A DNA stretch of 64,000 nt from an uncultured Mollicutes bacterium (GTDB lineage Bacteria; Bacillota_I; Bacilli_A; RFN20; CAG-826), in NCBI GenBank assembly GCA_900545015.1, contig UQXJ01000001.1:1-64000 (forward strand), in the 5' to 3' direction. Each line of letters opens with the position of its first letter. The first letter of the stretch is position 1. The translations under genes were made by a program, and so were the position numbers. Positions 41,211-49,159 of the stretch are shown piece after piece. The notes below the pieces were generated by a model. That model ran no database searches and was not told the origin of the DNA. It saw nothing but the letters and a program-made list of their open reading frames with translations.

Positions 41211-42569
41211 ATGAAATTTACAGCATTCAATTTAAAAAAAGAACTTATAGAAATTTTAAACGAACTAGGATATAACGAAGCAACAAAAGTTCAAGAAGTC
41301 GTAATACCAGCAGCATTACGAAAAGAAAATTTATTAATAAAAGCGCAAACAGGTAGTGGAAAAACACACTCATTTTTAATTCCTATTTTAAATAACGTAG
41401 AATTTAATGGAAAATTACAAAGTTTAATTATCGTTCCATCACGTGAATTAGCAAAACAAACTTATGATTTTATTGATGAAATCGCTAAATTTGATTTCTT
41501 TAAAAGACTTAAATACAAAGTATTTTTTGGAGGCAAAGAAAGTACAAAAGATCTTAAATCTTTTGAAAATGGATGCGAAATTGCTATTACGACCCCTGGT
41601 AGACTTAATTTTTTATTAAATTCTAACAATAATTTAGTTGAATCACTTAATACAATTATACTTGATGAAGTTGATATGCTAATCGATGATACTTTTATAA
41701 ATGAAATGAATGATATATTTAAAAAAGTACCAGGTGCAAATATTCAAGTATTTAGTGCAACATTCTCAAATAGAAGTCGTGATTTTTTAAATGATACTGT
41801 TAAATTTGATTTAGTAATTAATGATGAAAAAGACTTAGGAACATCTAAAACTGTTAATCATTTCTTTATAAACACAAAACATCAAGATAGAAACTTTTTG
41901 CTTAAAAAGTTTATTGAAATTAAAAATCCATTTTTACTTTTAGTTTTTGCATCTTCTAAAAAGGAAGTAAATAGAATTTATTCATATTTATCACAAAATA
42001 GATTTAAATGTGGCATCATAAGTGGAGAATTAGAAGCACGTGAAAGGCGTTCAATGCTTAGAAGAATTAAAAATGATGAATTTCAAATTGTTGTATGCTC
42101 TGATTTAGCAGCAAGAGGCATTGATATTGATAACGTTACTGATGTTTTAAATTACGATTTGCCAAATAACATCGAATATTATTATCATAGAGCTGGAAGA
42201 ACTGGACGTAATTTTAAGGACGGAAATTGTTATTCTTTTTATGATAATGATACTTTAAATATACCAACTAAATTGCTTGATCAAGGATTACAAGTTGAAT
42301 ATTTAAAATTTAGTGATGATAAATTAGTTCAAGATACACCTATAATTAAAGAAAAAGTAAGAAAGAAAAAGGTCGACACTGAATTAGAAAGAGAAATTAA
42401 AAAAGCAAAATCTCAAGCAATGGGCAAGAGTGTCAAGCCTGGATATAAAAAGAAAGTTAAAAGAGCTATAGACAAAGTAAAAAGTAAACATAAGAGAGAA
42501 ATTATTAAAAACGATATCAAGAGACAAAGAATTGAAAGATACAAAAAAGAAAGTAAATTAAATGGATAA
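41211..42569 (+). CDS. cshB: DEAD-box RNA helicase (CshB-like)
   Basis: ATP-dependent RNA helicase for cold-shock or ribosome/mRNA remodelling. Q motif near residues 20-28 (YNEATKVQEVVIPAAL), motif I QTGSGKT, Ia PSRELAKQ, GG, TPGR, motif II DEVD (variant of DEAD), motif III SATFS, V DLAARGIDID, VI HRAGRTGR. A Lys/Arg-rich tail (about 385-450) should bind RNA. In Bacillus cshB lies in the same neighbourhood between ispH and nfo; here it lies between the degenerate homologues of both. TAAAAT ends 6 nt before the ATG. Overlaps the next gene by 8 nt. Confidence 0.92.
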   Translation: MKFTAFNLKKELIEILNELGYNEATKVQEVVIPAALRKENLLIKAQTGSGKTHSFLIPILNNVEFNGKLQSLIIVPSRELAKQTYDFIDEIAKFDFFKRLKYKVFFGGKESTKDLKSFENGCEIAITTPGRLNFLLNSNNNLVESLNTIILDEVDMLIDDTFINEMNDIFKKVPGANIQVFSATFSNRSRDFLNDTVKFDLVINDEKDLGTSKTVNHFFINTKHQDRNFLLKKFIEIKNPFLLLVFASSKKEVNRIYSYLSQNRFKCGIISGELEARERRSMLRRIKNDEFQIVVCSDLAARGIDIDNVTDVLNYDLPNNIEYYYHRAGRTGRNFKDGNCYSFYDNDTLNIPTKLLDQGLQVEYLKFSDDKLVQDTPIIKEKVRKKKVDTELEREIKKAKSQAMGKSVKPGYKKKVKRAIDKVKSKHKREIIKNDIKRQRIERYKKESKLNG

Positions 42570-43437
42570 GCCCGTTTTTTGTATTTTTGCATCTTTTTGT
42601 GGGCCAGATTACCTTTTAAGATCTGCTTCGGAAACAATTTACGCTCATGGACAAGGTTATCACATATTTGCTGTTGGAAAATCTTATCGAAAATTTGTAA
42701 ATAAAAATATTTGTAAAGCTAGAGAAGCACATAACTTAATGTATAAATTGCGCTATCCTGACGTTTATAACATTGTAAATGCACCATGCGGTATTAATTT
42801 AGCTAATTATAGTAACCCAAAAGTTTTAAAAACTTCAAAATGGTATATATTAAAAACTCTTTATAGAGCAAGAGCTTTTAAAGCAAGTAAGATATGCTTT
42901 TATCCTGGATTTCAAGCGAATAATGATAGAGAAGAAGCTAAAAAATGCTTTCTTAATTCAATGGCAGAAATTTTAGAATATATTCCAAAAGAAATAGGAA
43001 TCCTACTAATTTTTCACCATAGATATACTAATGGACTTGGGAGAAGTTTGATTGAACTTAAAGAAATGATTGATAAAATAAACAATAAAAGAGTTCAAAT
43101 TTTAATTTCTATTGATTCTCTTTATGCAAATCAATATGACTTTAATAGTTCAACAGCTTTGGTTGATCGACTTGAAAGCGAAATAGGACTAGATAATATA
43201 TACGGTTTTATTGTAAACGATACTGAATTAGTAAATAAAAGCTTAAAAACCTATAAACCTAGAAATGTTGGTTTAGGTGAAATCGGATTTCAAAAATTAA
43301 GAGATTTTATTTATGAACCTCGTTTACAAGATAAAATTTTCTATTTAAAAACTCCAAAAATAAATAATAAGCAAGTTTATAGATATGAAATCAAAATGTT
43401 ACAGGCTAACAAATTTGTTCCTGGATTATATAGGTAA
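42562..43437 (+). CDS. Endonuclease IV (Nfo) homologue lacking eight of nine metal ligands
   Basis: The 291 residues follow the Nfo TIM barrel throughout: NAPCGINLAN where Nfo has HAPYxINLAN, CFYPGFQANN for the LHPG strand, LLIFHHRYTNGLGRS for the LExxAGxGxxxGR segment, ISIDSLYANQYDF for DTCHxxxAGYD, GFIVNDTE for HxND, KPRNVGLGEIGF for DRHxxxGxGxIG and YLKTP for LETP, ending EIKML. Zinc ligands by E. coli number become: H69 N73, H109 Y114, E145 I150, H182 Y188, H216 I217, D229 Y230, H231 P232, E261 K262; only D179 (D185) is kept. The frame is intact, so this is a maintained pseudoenzyme and no AP endonuclease. Translationally coupled to cshB. Confidence 0.85.
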   Translation: MDKPVFCIFASFCGPDYLLRSASETIYAHGQGYHIFAVGKSYRKFVNKNICKAREAHNLMYKLRYPDVYNIVNAPCGINLANYSNPKVLKTSKWYILKTLYRARAFKASKICFYPGFQANNDREEAKKCFLNSMAEILEYIPKEIGILLIFHHRYTNGLGRSLIELKEMIDKINNKRVQILISIDSLYANQYDFNSSTALVDRLESEIGLDNIYGFIVNDTELVNKSLKTYKPRNVGLGEIGFQKLRDFIYEPRLQDKIFYLKTPKINNKQVYRYEIKMLQANKFVPGLYR

Positions 43438-44502
43438 TTAGAACTTATCAATTTCTTCAAAAAGTGCATTTAATGCATTTTTTTCATTAACTTCTCGAAT
43501 AATTTTTCCTTTTTTAAAGATTGCATACATATTTTTGCCGCCAGCAAGACCTAAATCCGCATTTTTTCCTTCGCCGATTCCATTAACAACACATCCCATA
43601 ATAGCGACTTTAATATATTTTTTGTTTTTAACTAAAAATTTTAAAGTTTCATTAGCTAAAAAACTTAAATTTGTTACTTGAGTTCTTCCACATGTTGGGC
43701 AGCTAATTATTGTTGGATAATTTTCATATAAGTCTAAATCGTGTAAAAGTCTAACACATGTTTCAACCTCTTTTTCAGGATTATGAGTAAGAGAAATTCT
43801 TATTGTTGAGCCAATACCGTCTAAAAGTAGTGGTGATAAAGCAGAAACAGAACGAATTATGCCAATCTCATCAAATCCACTCTCGGTAACACCAATATGT
43901 AAAGGATATTTACAAATTTGCGCTAATTTTCTATATACAGAAATTGTTTTTAATGGGTTAGATGCTTTAGCGCTTATTATTAAATTATAAAAATTCCTTT
44001 TTTCGAATTTTTCTATATATTTCAATGCGCTAGAAACCATTTTATCTTCATCACTTATAAGAGTATTATCTTGAAATTCTTTCTCTAAAGACCCACTATT
44101 AACACCTATTCTAATTGCAACATTATATTTTGTTGCATATTTAACGAGTTCATCAAGCTTTTCATCGCTACCAAAATTTCCTGGATTAATTCTTATTTTG
44201 TCTGCACCATTTTCAATAGCTAAAAGAGCTAATTTATAGTCAAAATGTATGTCGGCAACTAAAGGAATAGAAATTCCTTTTTTAATTTCTTTAATTGCTT
44301 TAGCATCAGATTCATCAAGTATACTAACTCTCATCAAGTCAGCACCGAGCAGTGCACAACGATTAATTTGTTTAATTATTTCGGGAACATTACTGGTTTT
44401 AATGTCACACATTGATTGTATTTTTACAAGATTGTTACCACCAATTATTATATTTCCAACTTTTACTTCTGATGTTTGATTTCTAGTTATCATTTTGTGC
44501 AA
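43438..44502 (-). CDS. ispG: 4-hydroxy-3-methylbut-2-enyl diphosphate synthase IspG
   Basis: Fe-S enzyme of the MEP isoprenoid pathway converting MEcPP to HMBPP. Unlike its IspH-like neighbour it looks active: TIM barrel with VKIQSMCDIKT, LVADIHFDYKLAL, IRINPGN, RIGVNSGSLE, HIGVTESG; the cluster cysteines are in ISCPTCGRT and GCVVNGIGEG with the catalytic Glu. About 350 residues. The start is either TTG at 44502 (AGAGG 4 nt upstream) or the ATG three codons later. Its stop abuts that of the Nfo-like gene with no gap. A palindrome at 44530-44547 lies between it and rpmG. Confidence 0.95.
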   Translation of the reverse strand: MHKMITRNQTSEVKVGNIIIGGNNLVKIQSMCDIKTSNVPEIIKQINRCALLGADLMRVSILDESDAKAIKEIKKGISIPLVADIHFDYKLALLAIENGADKIRINPGNFGSDEKLDELVKYATKYNVAIRIGVNSGSLEKEFQDNTLISDEDKMVSSALKYIEKFEKRNFYNLIISAKASNPLKTISVYRKLAQICKYPLHIGVTESGFDEIGIIRSVSALSPLLLDGIGSTIRISLTHNPEKEVETCVRLLHDLDLYENYPTIISCPTCGRTQVTNLSFLANETLKFLVKNKKYIKVAIMGCVVNGIGEGKNADLGLAGGKNMYAIFKKGKIIREVNEKNALNALFEEIDKF

Positions 44503-44529
44503 TTCGCCTCTTTAAAATATATAGAAAGA

Positions 44530-44547
44530 TTATCACAAATGTGATAA
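44530..44547. promoter_or_regulatory. Perfect inverted repeat in the ispG-rpmG divergent promoter region
   Basis: TTATCACA-AA-TGTGATAA, overlapping a TAAAAT-type -10 box (44545-44550) of rpmG. Possible operator; the regulator is unknown. Confidence 0.5.
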
Positions 44548-44581
44548 AATACTCAAGCATTAATACGAAAGGAGTAAGAAT

Positions 44582-44731
44582 ATGCGTGATAACATTATTT
44601 TAAAGTGTACTGTCTGTGGTGAAGAACAATATATTACTTCAAAAAATAAGAAAAATAATCCTGATAGATTAGAAAAGAATAAATATTGCCCACATTGCAA
44701 AAAAGTTACAGTTTTCAAAGAAAAGAAGTAG
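44582..44731 (+). CDS. rpmG: 50S ribosomal protein L33, zinc-binding form
   Basis: A 49-residue protein MRDNIILKCTVCGEEQYITSK... with two CxxC knuckles (C9-x2-C12, C36-x2-C39) and the L33 pattern YxTxKNKKNNPDRLExxKYCPxCKK. GAAAGGAG precedes the ATG by 8 nt. It opens the run rpmG, metallo-hydrolase, efp, yneF. Confidence 0.94.
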   Translation: MRDNIILKCTVCGEEQYITSKNKKNNPDRLEKNKYCPHCKKVTVFKEKK

Positions 44732-44734
44732 TCA

Positions 44735-45385
44735 ATGGTTAAAACTTTTAGATTTGATAATGACACTAAAGAATTCAGTGCTAATACATATGTAATAGGT
44801 GAAAAAGGTGGTCCTTGTATTGTAATAGACTTAGGTTCCACACAAACTAGAGTCATTTCTTATATAAAAGAAAATCACACTTCATGCTTAGGGATATTAT
44901 TAACCCATGGTCATTTTGATCATATAAGAGGGCTTAATAATTTCTTGAAAGAATTTAATTGTACTGTATTTATTGATTTTAATGATAAGGATTTTTTAAC
45001 AGATTCTAAATTGAACGGAAGTAAATATTCTGAAGAAAATCAAGTTATTGTCAAAACAACCAACATTTATGAGTTAGATGATGAGGATGAGATTAACTTT
45101 GGAAATGGATATCTATTCAAAGTCATTGAAACACCTTTTCATACAAATGGTAGTGTTTGTTATTTGTGTGAAAAAGAAAATGCCCTATTTTCAGGCGATA
45201 CATTATTTAAAGGATCGATAGGTAGAACTGATTTGTCTACTGGAAGCGAAAGACTAGTCAATAGTTCTTTAAAAAAATTATTAAACCTAAATCCTAAACT
45301 TGTTGTTTATCCTGGACATGGCGAAACAACAACATTAGAAAAAGAAATTAGCAGCAATCCTTATTTGGTTTCTGCAAAATATTAA
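44735..45385 (+). CDS. Metallo-beta-lactamase-fold hydrolase (glyoxalase II-like)
   Basis: The 216 residues have the full metal-binding set: THGHFDHIRG (HxHxDH), a later H in ETPFHTNGSVCYL, D in LFSGDTLFKGSIGRTDL and H in VYPGHGETT. SxGRTD and the PGHG end are typical of the glyoxalase II-like YqgX/YcbL group, which hydrolyse thioesters such as S-lactoylglutathione or analogues; the real substrate is unknown. It starts 3 nt after rpmG, overlaps no other gene and is followed by efp after 13 nt with a good AAGGAG. Confidence 0.88.
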   Translation: MVKTFRFDNDTKEFSANTYVIGEKGGPCIVIDLGSTQTRVISYIKENHTSCLGILLTHGHFDHIRGLNNFLKEFNCTVFIDFNDKDFLTDSKLNGSKYSEENQVIVKTTNIYELDDEDEINFGNGYLFKVIETPFHTNGSVCYLCEKENALFSGDTLFKGSIGRTDLSTGSERLVNSSLKKLLNLNPKLVVYPGHGETTTLEKEISSNPYLVSAKY

Positions 45386-45398
45386 AAAGGAGAAAGAG

Positions 45399-45956
45399 AT
45401 GAACGTTACAGAATTAAGACCAGGTAACTATTTTGAAGAAGAAGGTAACTTATTTTTAGTCATTGATATCTTATTAAATAAGACAGCAATGAGAAAAATG
45501 GTTGCTAAAGTTAAAGTTAAAAACGTAAGAACTGGCGCAATCACTGAAATGAGTGCAAACAGTGGTTACCAAGTCGAAACAATCAGATTAGAAAAGAAAA
45601 AAATGGTCTATTTATACGAAAATGGTGAATTCCTTGTATTTATGGACAATGAAACTTACGAACAAATCGAAATTGAAAAAGCAAGACTTGAATGGGAATC
45701 AAAATTTTTAAAGGAAAACCAAGAAGTCGAAATCGTAACATATAACGATGAAATTTTAGGAATTAATTTACCAGCAAAAGTTACCCTTAAAGTAACTGCA
45801 TGTGAACCAGCTGTTAGAGGCGACACAGTTAATAAGGCTATGAAAGATGCAACAGTTGAAACAGGCTTAAAGATCAGAGTACCATTATTTATTAATGAAG
45901 GCGATGATGTCTTAGTCAGAACAGATACTGGCGCATACGACGGTAGAGCTAACTAA
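45399..45956 (+). CDS. efp: Elongation factor P, atypical beta3-beta4 loop
   Basis: EF-P relieves stalling at polyproline. The three OB/KOW domains are clear: N-terminal LRPGNYFEEEGNLFLVIDI, central KMVYLYENGEFLVFMDNETYEQIEI, and C-terminal ITYNDEILGINLPAKVTLKV...VRGDTVNKAMKDATVETGLKIRVPLFINEGD. The tip loop, KPGKG in Bacillus with the modified Lys32, reads NKTAMRKM (residues 27-34): the conserved Pro-Gly-Lys-Gly is absent and the position of Lys32 is taken by Met31/Arg32. The protein is otherwise of normal length (185). It either uses Arg/Lys nearby or works without the known modifications. Confidence 0.94.
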   Translation: MNVTELRPGNYFEEEGNLFLVIDILLNKTAMRKMVAKVKVKNVRTGAITEMSANSGYQVETIRLEKKKMVYLYENGEFLVFMDNETYEQIEIEKARLEWESKFLKENQEVEIVTYNDEILGINLPAKVTLKVTACEPAVRGDTVNKAMKDATVETGLKIRVPLFINEGDDVLVRTDTGAYDGRAN

Positions 45957-45971
45957 TAAGTAGGAACAAGA

Positions 45972-46190
45972 ATGATAGAATGGTGGGGTGCTCTTCTCTG
46001 GTGTATATTTGCACTTATAATAGGGGCAGCAGTTGGATTCTTTGGAGCTAGAGCATTCTTTAAGAAACAATTAGAAAAGAATCCTCCAATCAACGAAAAA
46101 ATGATTAGAGCTTTATATAGTCAAATGGGTAGAAAGCCTAGTGAAGCACAAATAAAGCAAATCATGAATAATGTAAATAAAAATAAATAG
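45972..46190 (+). CDS. UPF0154 (YneF-like) small membrane protein
   Basis: A 72-residue protein with one N-terminal membrane helix (LLWCIFALIIGAAVGFFGARAFF) and the highly conserved UPF0154 tail KNPPINEKMIRALYSQMGRKPSEAQIKQIM. The family is found in Bacilli and Mollicutes and has no proven function. In Bacillus yneF lies not far from yneS (plsY)-parE-parC, and the same neighbourhood is kept here. It follows efp after 15 nt and is closed by a strong terminator. Confidence 0.92.
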   Translation: MIEWWGALLWCIFALIIGAAVGFFGARAFFKKQLEKNPPINEKMIRALYSQMGRKPSEAQIKQIMNNVNKNK

Positions 46191-46195
46191 TAAAT

Positions 46196-46228
46196 AAAAG
46201 CTTTCTGAACGAAAGCTTTTATTTTTTT
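46196..46228 (+). terminator. Terminator of rpmG-efp-yneF
   Basis: AAAAGCTTTC-TGAAC-GAAAGCTTTT perfect 10-bp stem (46196-46220) followed by ATTTTTTT. Confidence 0.92.
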
Positions 46229-46266
46229 ATCATAGTCAAATTGATTTAATGCTATAGTCAACTAAA

Positions 46267-46286
46267 AATACGATTATTATCGTATT
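46267..46286. promoter_or_regulatory. Palindrome ATACGAT-N4-ATCGTAT (copy 2)
   Basis: AATACGAT-TATT-ATCGTATT. Half-sites and spacing equal those of the palindrome at 29082-29105. Here it lies in a gene-free stretch of about 180 bp between two convergent genes (46191-46374), which otherwise holds only repeat array 4 and A/T-rich DNA. Confidence 0.5.
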
Positions 46287-46334
46287 ATTTTATATAGTAA
46301 TAGTAGTTTTAAACTTTTCCACATTCATTTTTAT

Positions 46335-46374
46335 CTACTAATTATGTACTAGAAATCTACTAATTATCTACTAG
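46335..46374 (-). repeat. 11-bp-period TAGTAG array 4 (4 units)
   Basis: TACTA cores on the plus strand (TAGTA on the minus strand) start at 46336, 46347, 46358 and 46369, exactly 11 bp apart. The array ends one base before the plsY stop codon. A TAGTAATAGTAG at 46295-46306 nearby is on the other strand and out of phase. Confidence 0.92.
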
Positions 46375-47112
46375 TTACAAGTAAGTTTTATTTTCTTCGT
46401 GTGCTATGATTCTTTTAATATTAGCTCTATGTCTGAATATTAAAAGAGCACAACCTAATGTCATAAGAATAGGCAAATATATAGAAATATGTGGTCCACA
46501 TCCAAAGTACGTAAACCAATTTGCAACTTCGCTCAATCCAAAAGCATATAGCAAATAAACTATCCATGAATAAATAGCGATGATAATAGAGGTTATAATT
46601 GAAGCAAGTGAGACCATCTTAGTTTTCTTAACGATTGTAAACATAATCCCGCCAAACAATGGAAGTGCAGGCCAAAAGAAGCAAATTGAAGCACCACCAT
46701 AAGTTGATACAATCTTTCCACCTTTAAATTTTAAAAATACACTATAAGCGTGGCCAATCATACATCCGCATGCAGTAAGATAATAAGTTAATTCAGATAA
46801 CGTATTTCCAATTCCGAATGCATTTTCACTTTGATTTTCGCCAAGCATAAAGGTTTTTGCTTCATTACAATAAGTAAAAATTGAAAAAACAATATAAACT
46901 GGGATAATCATTTTTAATATATCAAGAAATATAGTAATAAGTCCGGCTTTTTTAGAAACAGTTCTAGCAACGTTTGTGCCGCCAGTATTTTTACTTCCAG
47001 CGTTTCGTGGATCTATTCCATAAAAACATTTTCCAATAATTACTCCGTTAGGAATACTGCCAAATAGATACCCTAAAGCAAGGCATCCTAATAAAATCAA
47101 TGCTTTAATCAT
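46375..47112 (-). CDS. plsY: Glycerol-3-phosphate acyltransferase PlsY
   Basis: Integral membrane enzyme that acylates glycerol-3-phosphate from acyl-phosphate, the first step of phospholipid synthesis. Motifs: GYLFGSIPNGVIIG, GSKNTGGTNVAR (usually GSGNxGATNxxR; two changes) and GHAYSVFLKFKGGKIVST, between about six to seven membrane helices. From the ATG at 47112 the protein has about 245 residues, longer than the usual 190-200 because of a loop near residues 95-115. Open frame upstream of 47112 would be hydrophilic and cross the parE promoter. Divergent from parE, the yneS-parE-parC arrangement of Bacillus. Confidence 0.9.
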   Translation of the reverse strand: MIKALILLGCLALGYLFGSIPNGVIIGKCFYGIDPRNAGSKNTGGTNVARTVSKKAGLITIFLDILKMIIPVYIVFSIFTYCNEAKTFMLGENQSENAFGIGNTLSELTYYLTACGCMIGHAYSVFLKFKGGKIVSTYGGASICFFWPALPLFGGIMFTIVKKTKMVSLASIITSIIIAIYSWIVYLLYAFGLSEVANWFTYFGCGPHISIYLPILMTLGCALLIFRHRANIKRIIAHEENKTYL

Positions 47113-47192
47113 ATGTGATAATTCTAATACATATCCTGTTTTACTTCCATTGTAATTAAATGTATTTTTGTCATTAAAAATGATAACTTTTT

Positions 47193-47201
47193 TGGTATAA
47201 T
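47193..47201 (+). promoter_or_regulatory. Extended -10 promoter of parE-parC
   Basis: TGG-TATAAT (TGnTATAAT) with the -10 box at 47196-47201, 12 nt before the ATG at 47214; leader would be about five nt. Confidence 0.6.
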
Positions 47202-47213
47202 AATAAACTAGGT

Positions 47214-49157
47214 ATGGAAAAAAACATGGAAAATTATAACGCAAGCAGTATCGAAATATTAAGCGGATTACAAGGTGTTAGAAAAAGACCTGCTATGTAC
47301 ATTGGCAGCACAAACACCAATGGTTTACACCATTTGGTTTGGGAAATTGTTGATAATGCAGTGGATGAAGCTTTAAATGGATATGGAAACAAAATTACAA
47401 TTACGCTTCACAAAGATGGCTCTTGTTCTGTTCTAGATGAAGGAAGAGGTATTCCTTGTGATTTACATAAAGCAACAGGTATGCCTGCTGTTCAACTTAT
47501 TTTTTCAACATTACATAGTGGTGGAAAATTTAATGATGGTGCATATAAATCAAGTGCCGGCTTACATGGTGTTGGTAGTAGTGTCACAAATGCTTTAAGT
47601 GTTTTTTGTGATATCACTGTTTTCAGAAACAATAAAATTCATCATTTGAGATTCGAAAATGGTGGAAATTTAACAACTCCTTTAGAAATTTTAGGGAATA
47701 CTATTAAGCACGGAACATTAGTTACTTTTAAACCTGACCCTAAGATTTTTTCTACAGTCGATTTCAACTTTGATAAAATTGCTACACACTTACAAGAAAG
47801 TGCATTCTTATTAAAAAAGGTTCATTTTATTTTAATCGATGAAAGAAATGGCGATAAAGAAGATTTCTATTATGAAAACGGTTTAAAAGAATATGTTGAA
47901 GAATTAAATCAAAATAAAAATGCTTTAGGTCCTGTCATTGATTTTTCAGGTGAAGACAATGGAATTACCTCTGAAATAGCTATTCAATATTGTTATGATG
48001 ACTATAACGAAACTATTAGAAGTTATGTTAATAACGTTCATACAGCTGATGGCGGAACACATGAGGCTGGTTTTAGAACCGGAATTACAAAAGCGGTAAA
48101 TGATTATGCAGAAGACAATAACCTTTTAAGAGGCAAAACGAAACTCGAAGGAAATGACATTCGTGAAGGACTTACAGCGATAATTTCCTTAAGACTTCCT
48201 GAATCAATTCTTGAGTTTGAAGGACAAACAAAAGGAAAATTAGGAACTCAACAAGCTTTAAGTGTTGTTTCAAACCTTGTTTATACCAAATTCACCTATT
48301 ATTTAAATGAAAATAAAGAGTTCGCAGTACGTTTAATCAAGAAATGTATTGATTCTATGAATGCTAGATTAGCAGCTAGAAAAGCAAAGGATGAAGCAAG
48401 ATCAAAGAAAAAACCTAAAGAGCAAATTATTTTAAGCGATAAATTAACACCTGCTCAAAGTAAAGAATACGATAAAAATGAGCTTTTCATAGTTGAAGGT
48501 GATTCAGCTGGAGGCACAGCAAAAAAAGGTAGAAATCCAAAATACCAAGCTATTTTGCCTTTAAGAGGAAAACCACTTAATACTGATAGTTTAACAATGG
48601 ATAAAATTATGCAAAACACTGAATTCGCAACTATCATTAACACAATCGGAGCAGGAGTTGGACAAAACTTTGATGTAACTGAGTCGCATTATGGGAAAAT
48701 TATCATTATGACCGATGCTGATACTGATGGTGCACATATTCAAACTTTATTATTAACATTTTTCTACAATTATATGCGTTCGTTAATAACAGAAGGAAAA
48801 GTATTTGTTGCTGTTCCACCTTTATATCATGTTATAAAAGAAGATAGCAAAGGTAAAAAAGTTGAAGCATATGCCTGGGATGACAAAACTTTAGAAGAAG
48901 CTAAGAAAAAAGTTGGAGCTGGCTATAAAGTTTCTCGTTATAAAGGTTTAGGTGAAATGAGTGATAAGCAGTTAAAGGAAACAACAATGGATCCTGCAAA
49001 TAGGCTTTTAATCCAAGTTTCAATCGATGATCCTTTAAGCGTTGAAAATAAAGTAGCTATCTTAATGGGCAAAGATGCCGATAAGAGAAAAAAATGGTTA
49101 GAAAAAAACGTAGATTTTAACGAAGTTGATAATTTCATTGAGGAGGTTAAACACTAA
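47214..49157 (+). CDS. parE: DNA topoisomerase IV subunit B
   Basis: ATPase subunit of the chromosome-decatenating type II topoisomerase. GHKL ATPase motifs: EIVDNAVDEALNGYG, DEGRGIP, GLHGVGSSVTNALS; TOPRIM EGDSAGGTAKKGR and MTDADTDGAHI. ParE rather than GyrB is supported by KLTPAQSKEYDKNELFIVEGDSAGG, by the 647-residue length and by the neighbours plsY and parC. The first ATG (47214) or the one four codons on (47226, MENYNASSIEIL) may be used; no strong ribosome binding site precedes either. parC follows after 2 nt, with a GGAGG at the parE end. Confidence 0.95.
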   Translation: MEKNMENYNASSIEILSGLQGVRKRPAMYIGSTNTNGLHHLVWEIVDNAVDEALNGYGNKITITLHKDGSCSVLDEGRGIPCDLHKATGMPAVQLIFSTLHSGGKFNDGAYKSSAGLHGVGSSVTNALSVFCDITVFRNNKIHHLRFENGGNLTTPLEILGNTIKHGTLVTFKPDPKIFSTVDFNFDKIATHLQESAFLLKKVHFILIDERNGDKEDFYYENGLKEYVEELNQNKNALGPVIDFSGEDNGITSEIAIQYCYDDYNETIRSYVNNVHTADGGTHEAGFRTGITKAVNDYAEDNNLLRGKTKLEGNDIREGLTAIISLRLPESILEFEGQTKGKLGTQQALSVVSNLVYTKFTYYLNENKEFAVRLIKKCIDSMNARLAARKAKDEARSKKKPKEQIILSDKLTPAQSKEYDKNELFIVEGDSAGGTAKKGRNPKYQAILPLRGKPLNTDSLTMDKIMQNTEFATIINTIGAGVGQNFDVTESHYGKIIIMTDADTDGAHIQTLLLTFFYNYMRSLITEGKVFVAVPPLYHVIKEDSKGKKVEAYAWDDKTLEEAKKKVGAGYKVSRYKGLGEMSDKQLKETTMDPANRLLIQVSIDDPLSVENKVAILMGKDADKRKKWLEKNVDFNEVDNFIEEVKH

Positions 49158-49159
49158 TT

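Noticed and set aside
40216..43437. IspH-like and Nfo-like genes as decaying pseudogenes
   Set aside because: Both have full length, no frameshift or premature stop, normal codon use and tight coupling to cshB; loss is restricted to catalytic residues.
44530..44547. CRP/FNR or Rex site
   Set aside because: Half-sites are in the order TCACA...TGTGA, inverse to TGTGA-N6-TCACA and TTGTGA...TCACAA.
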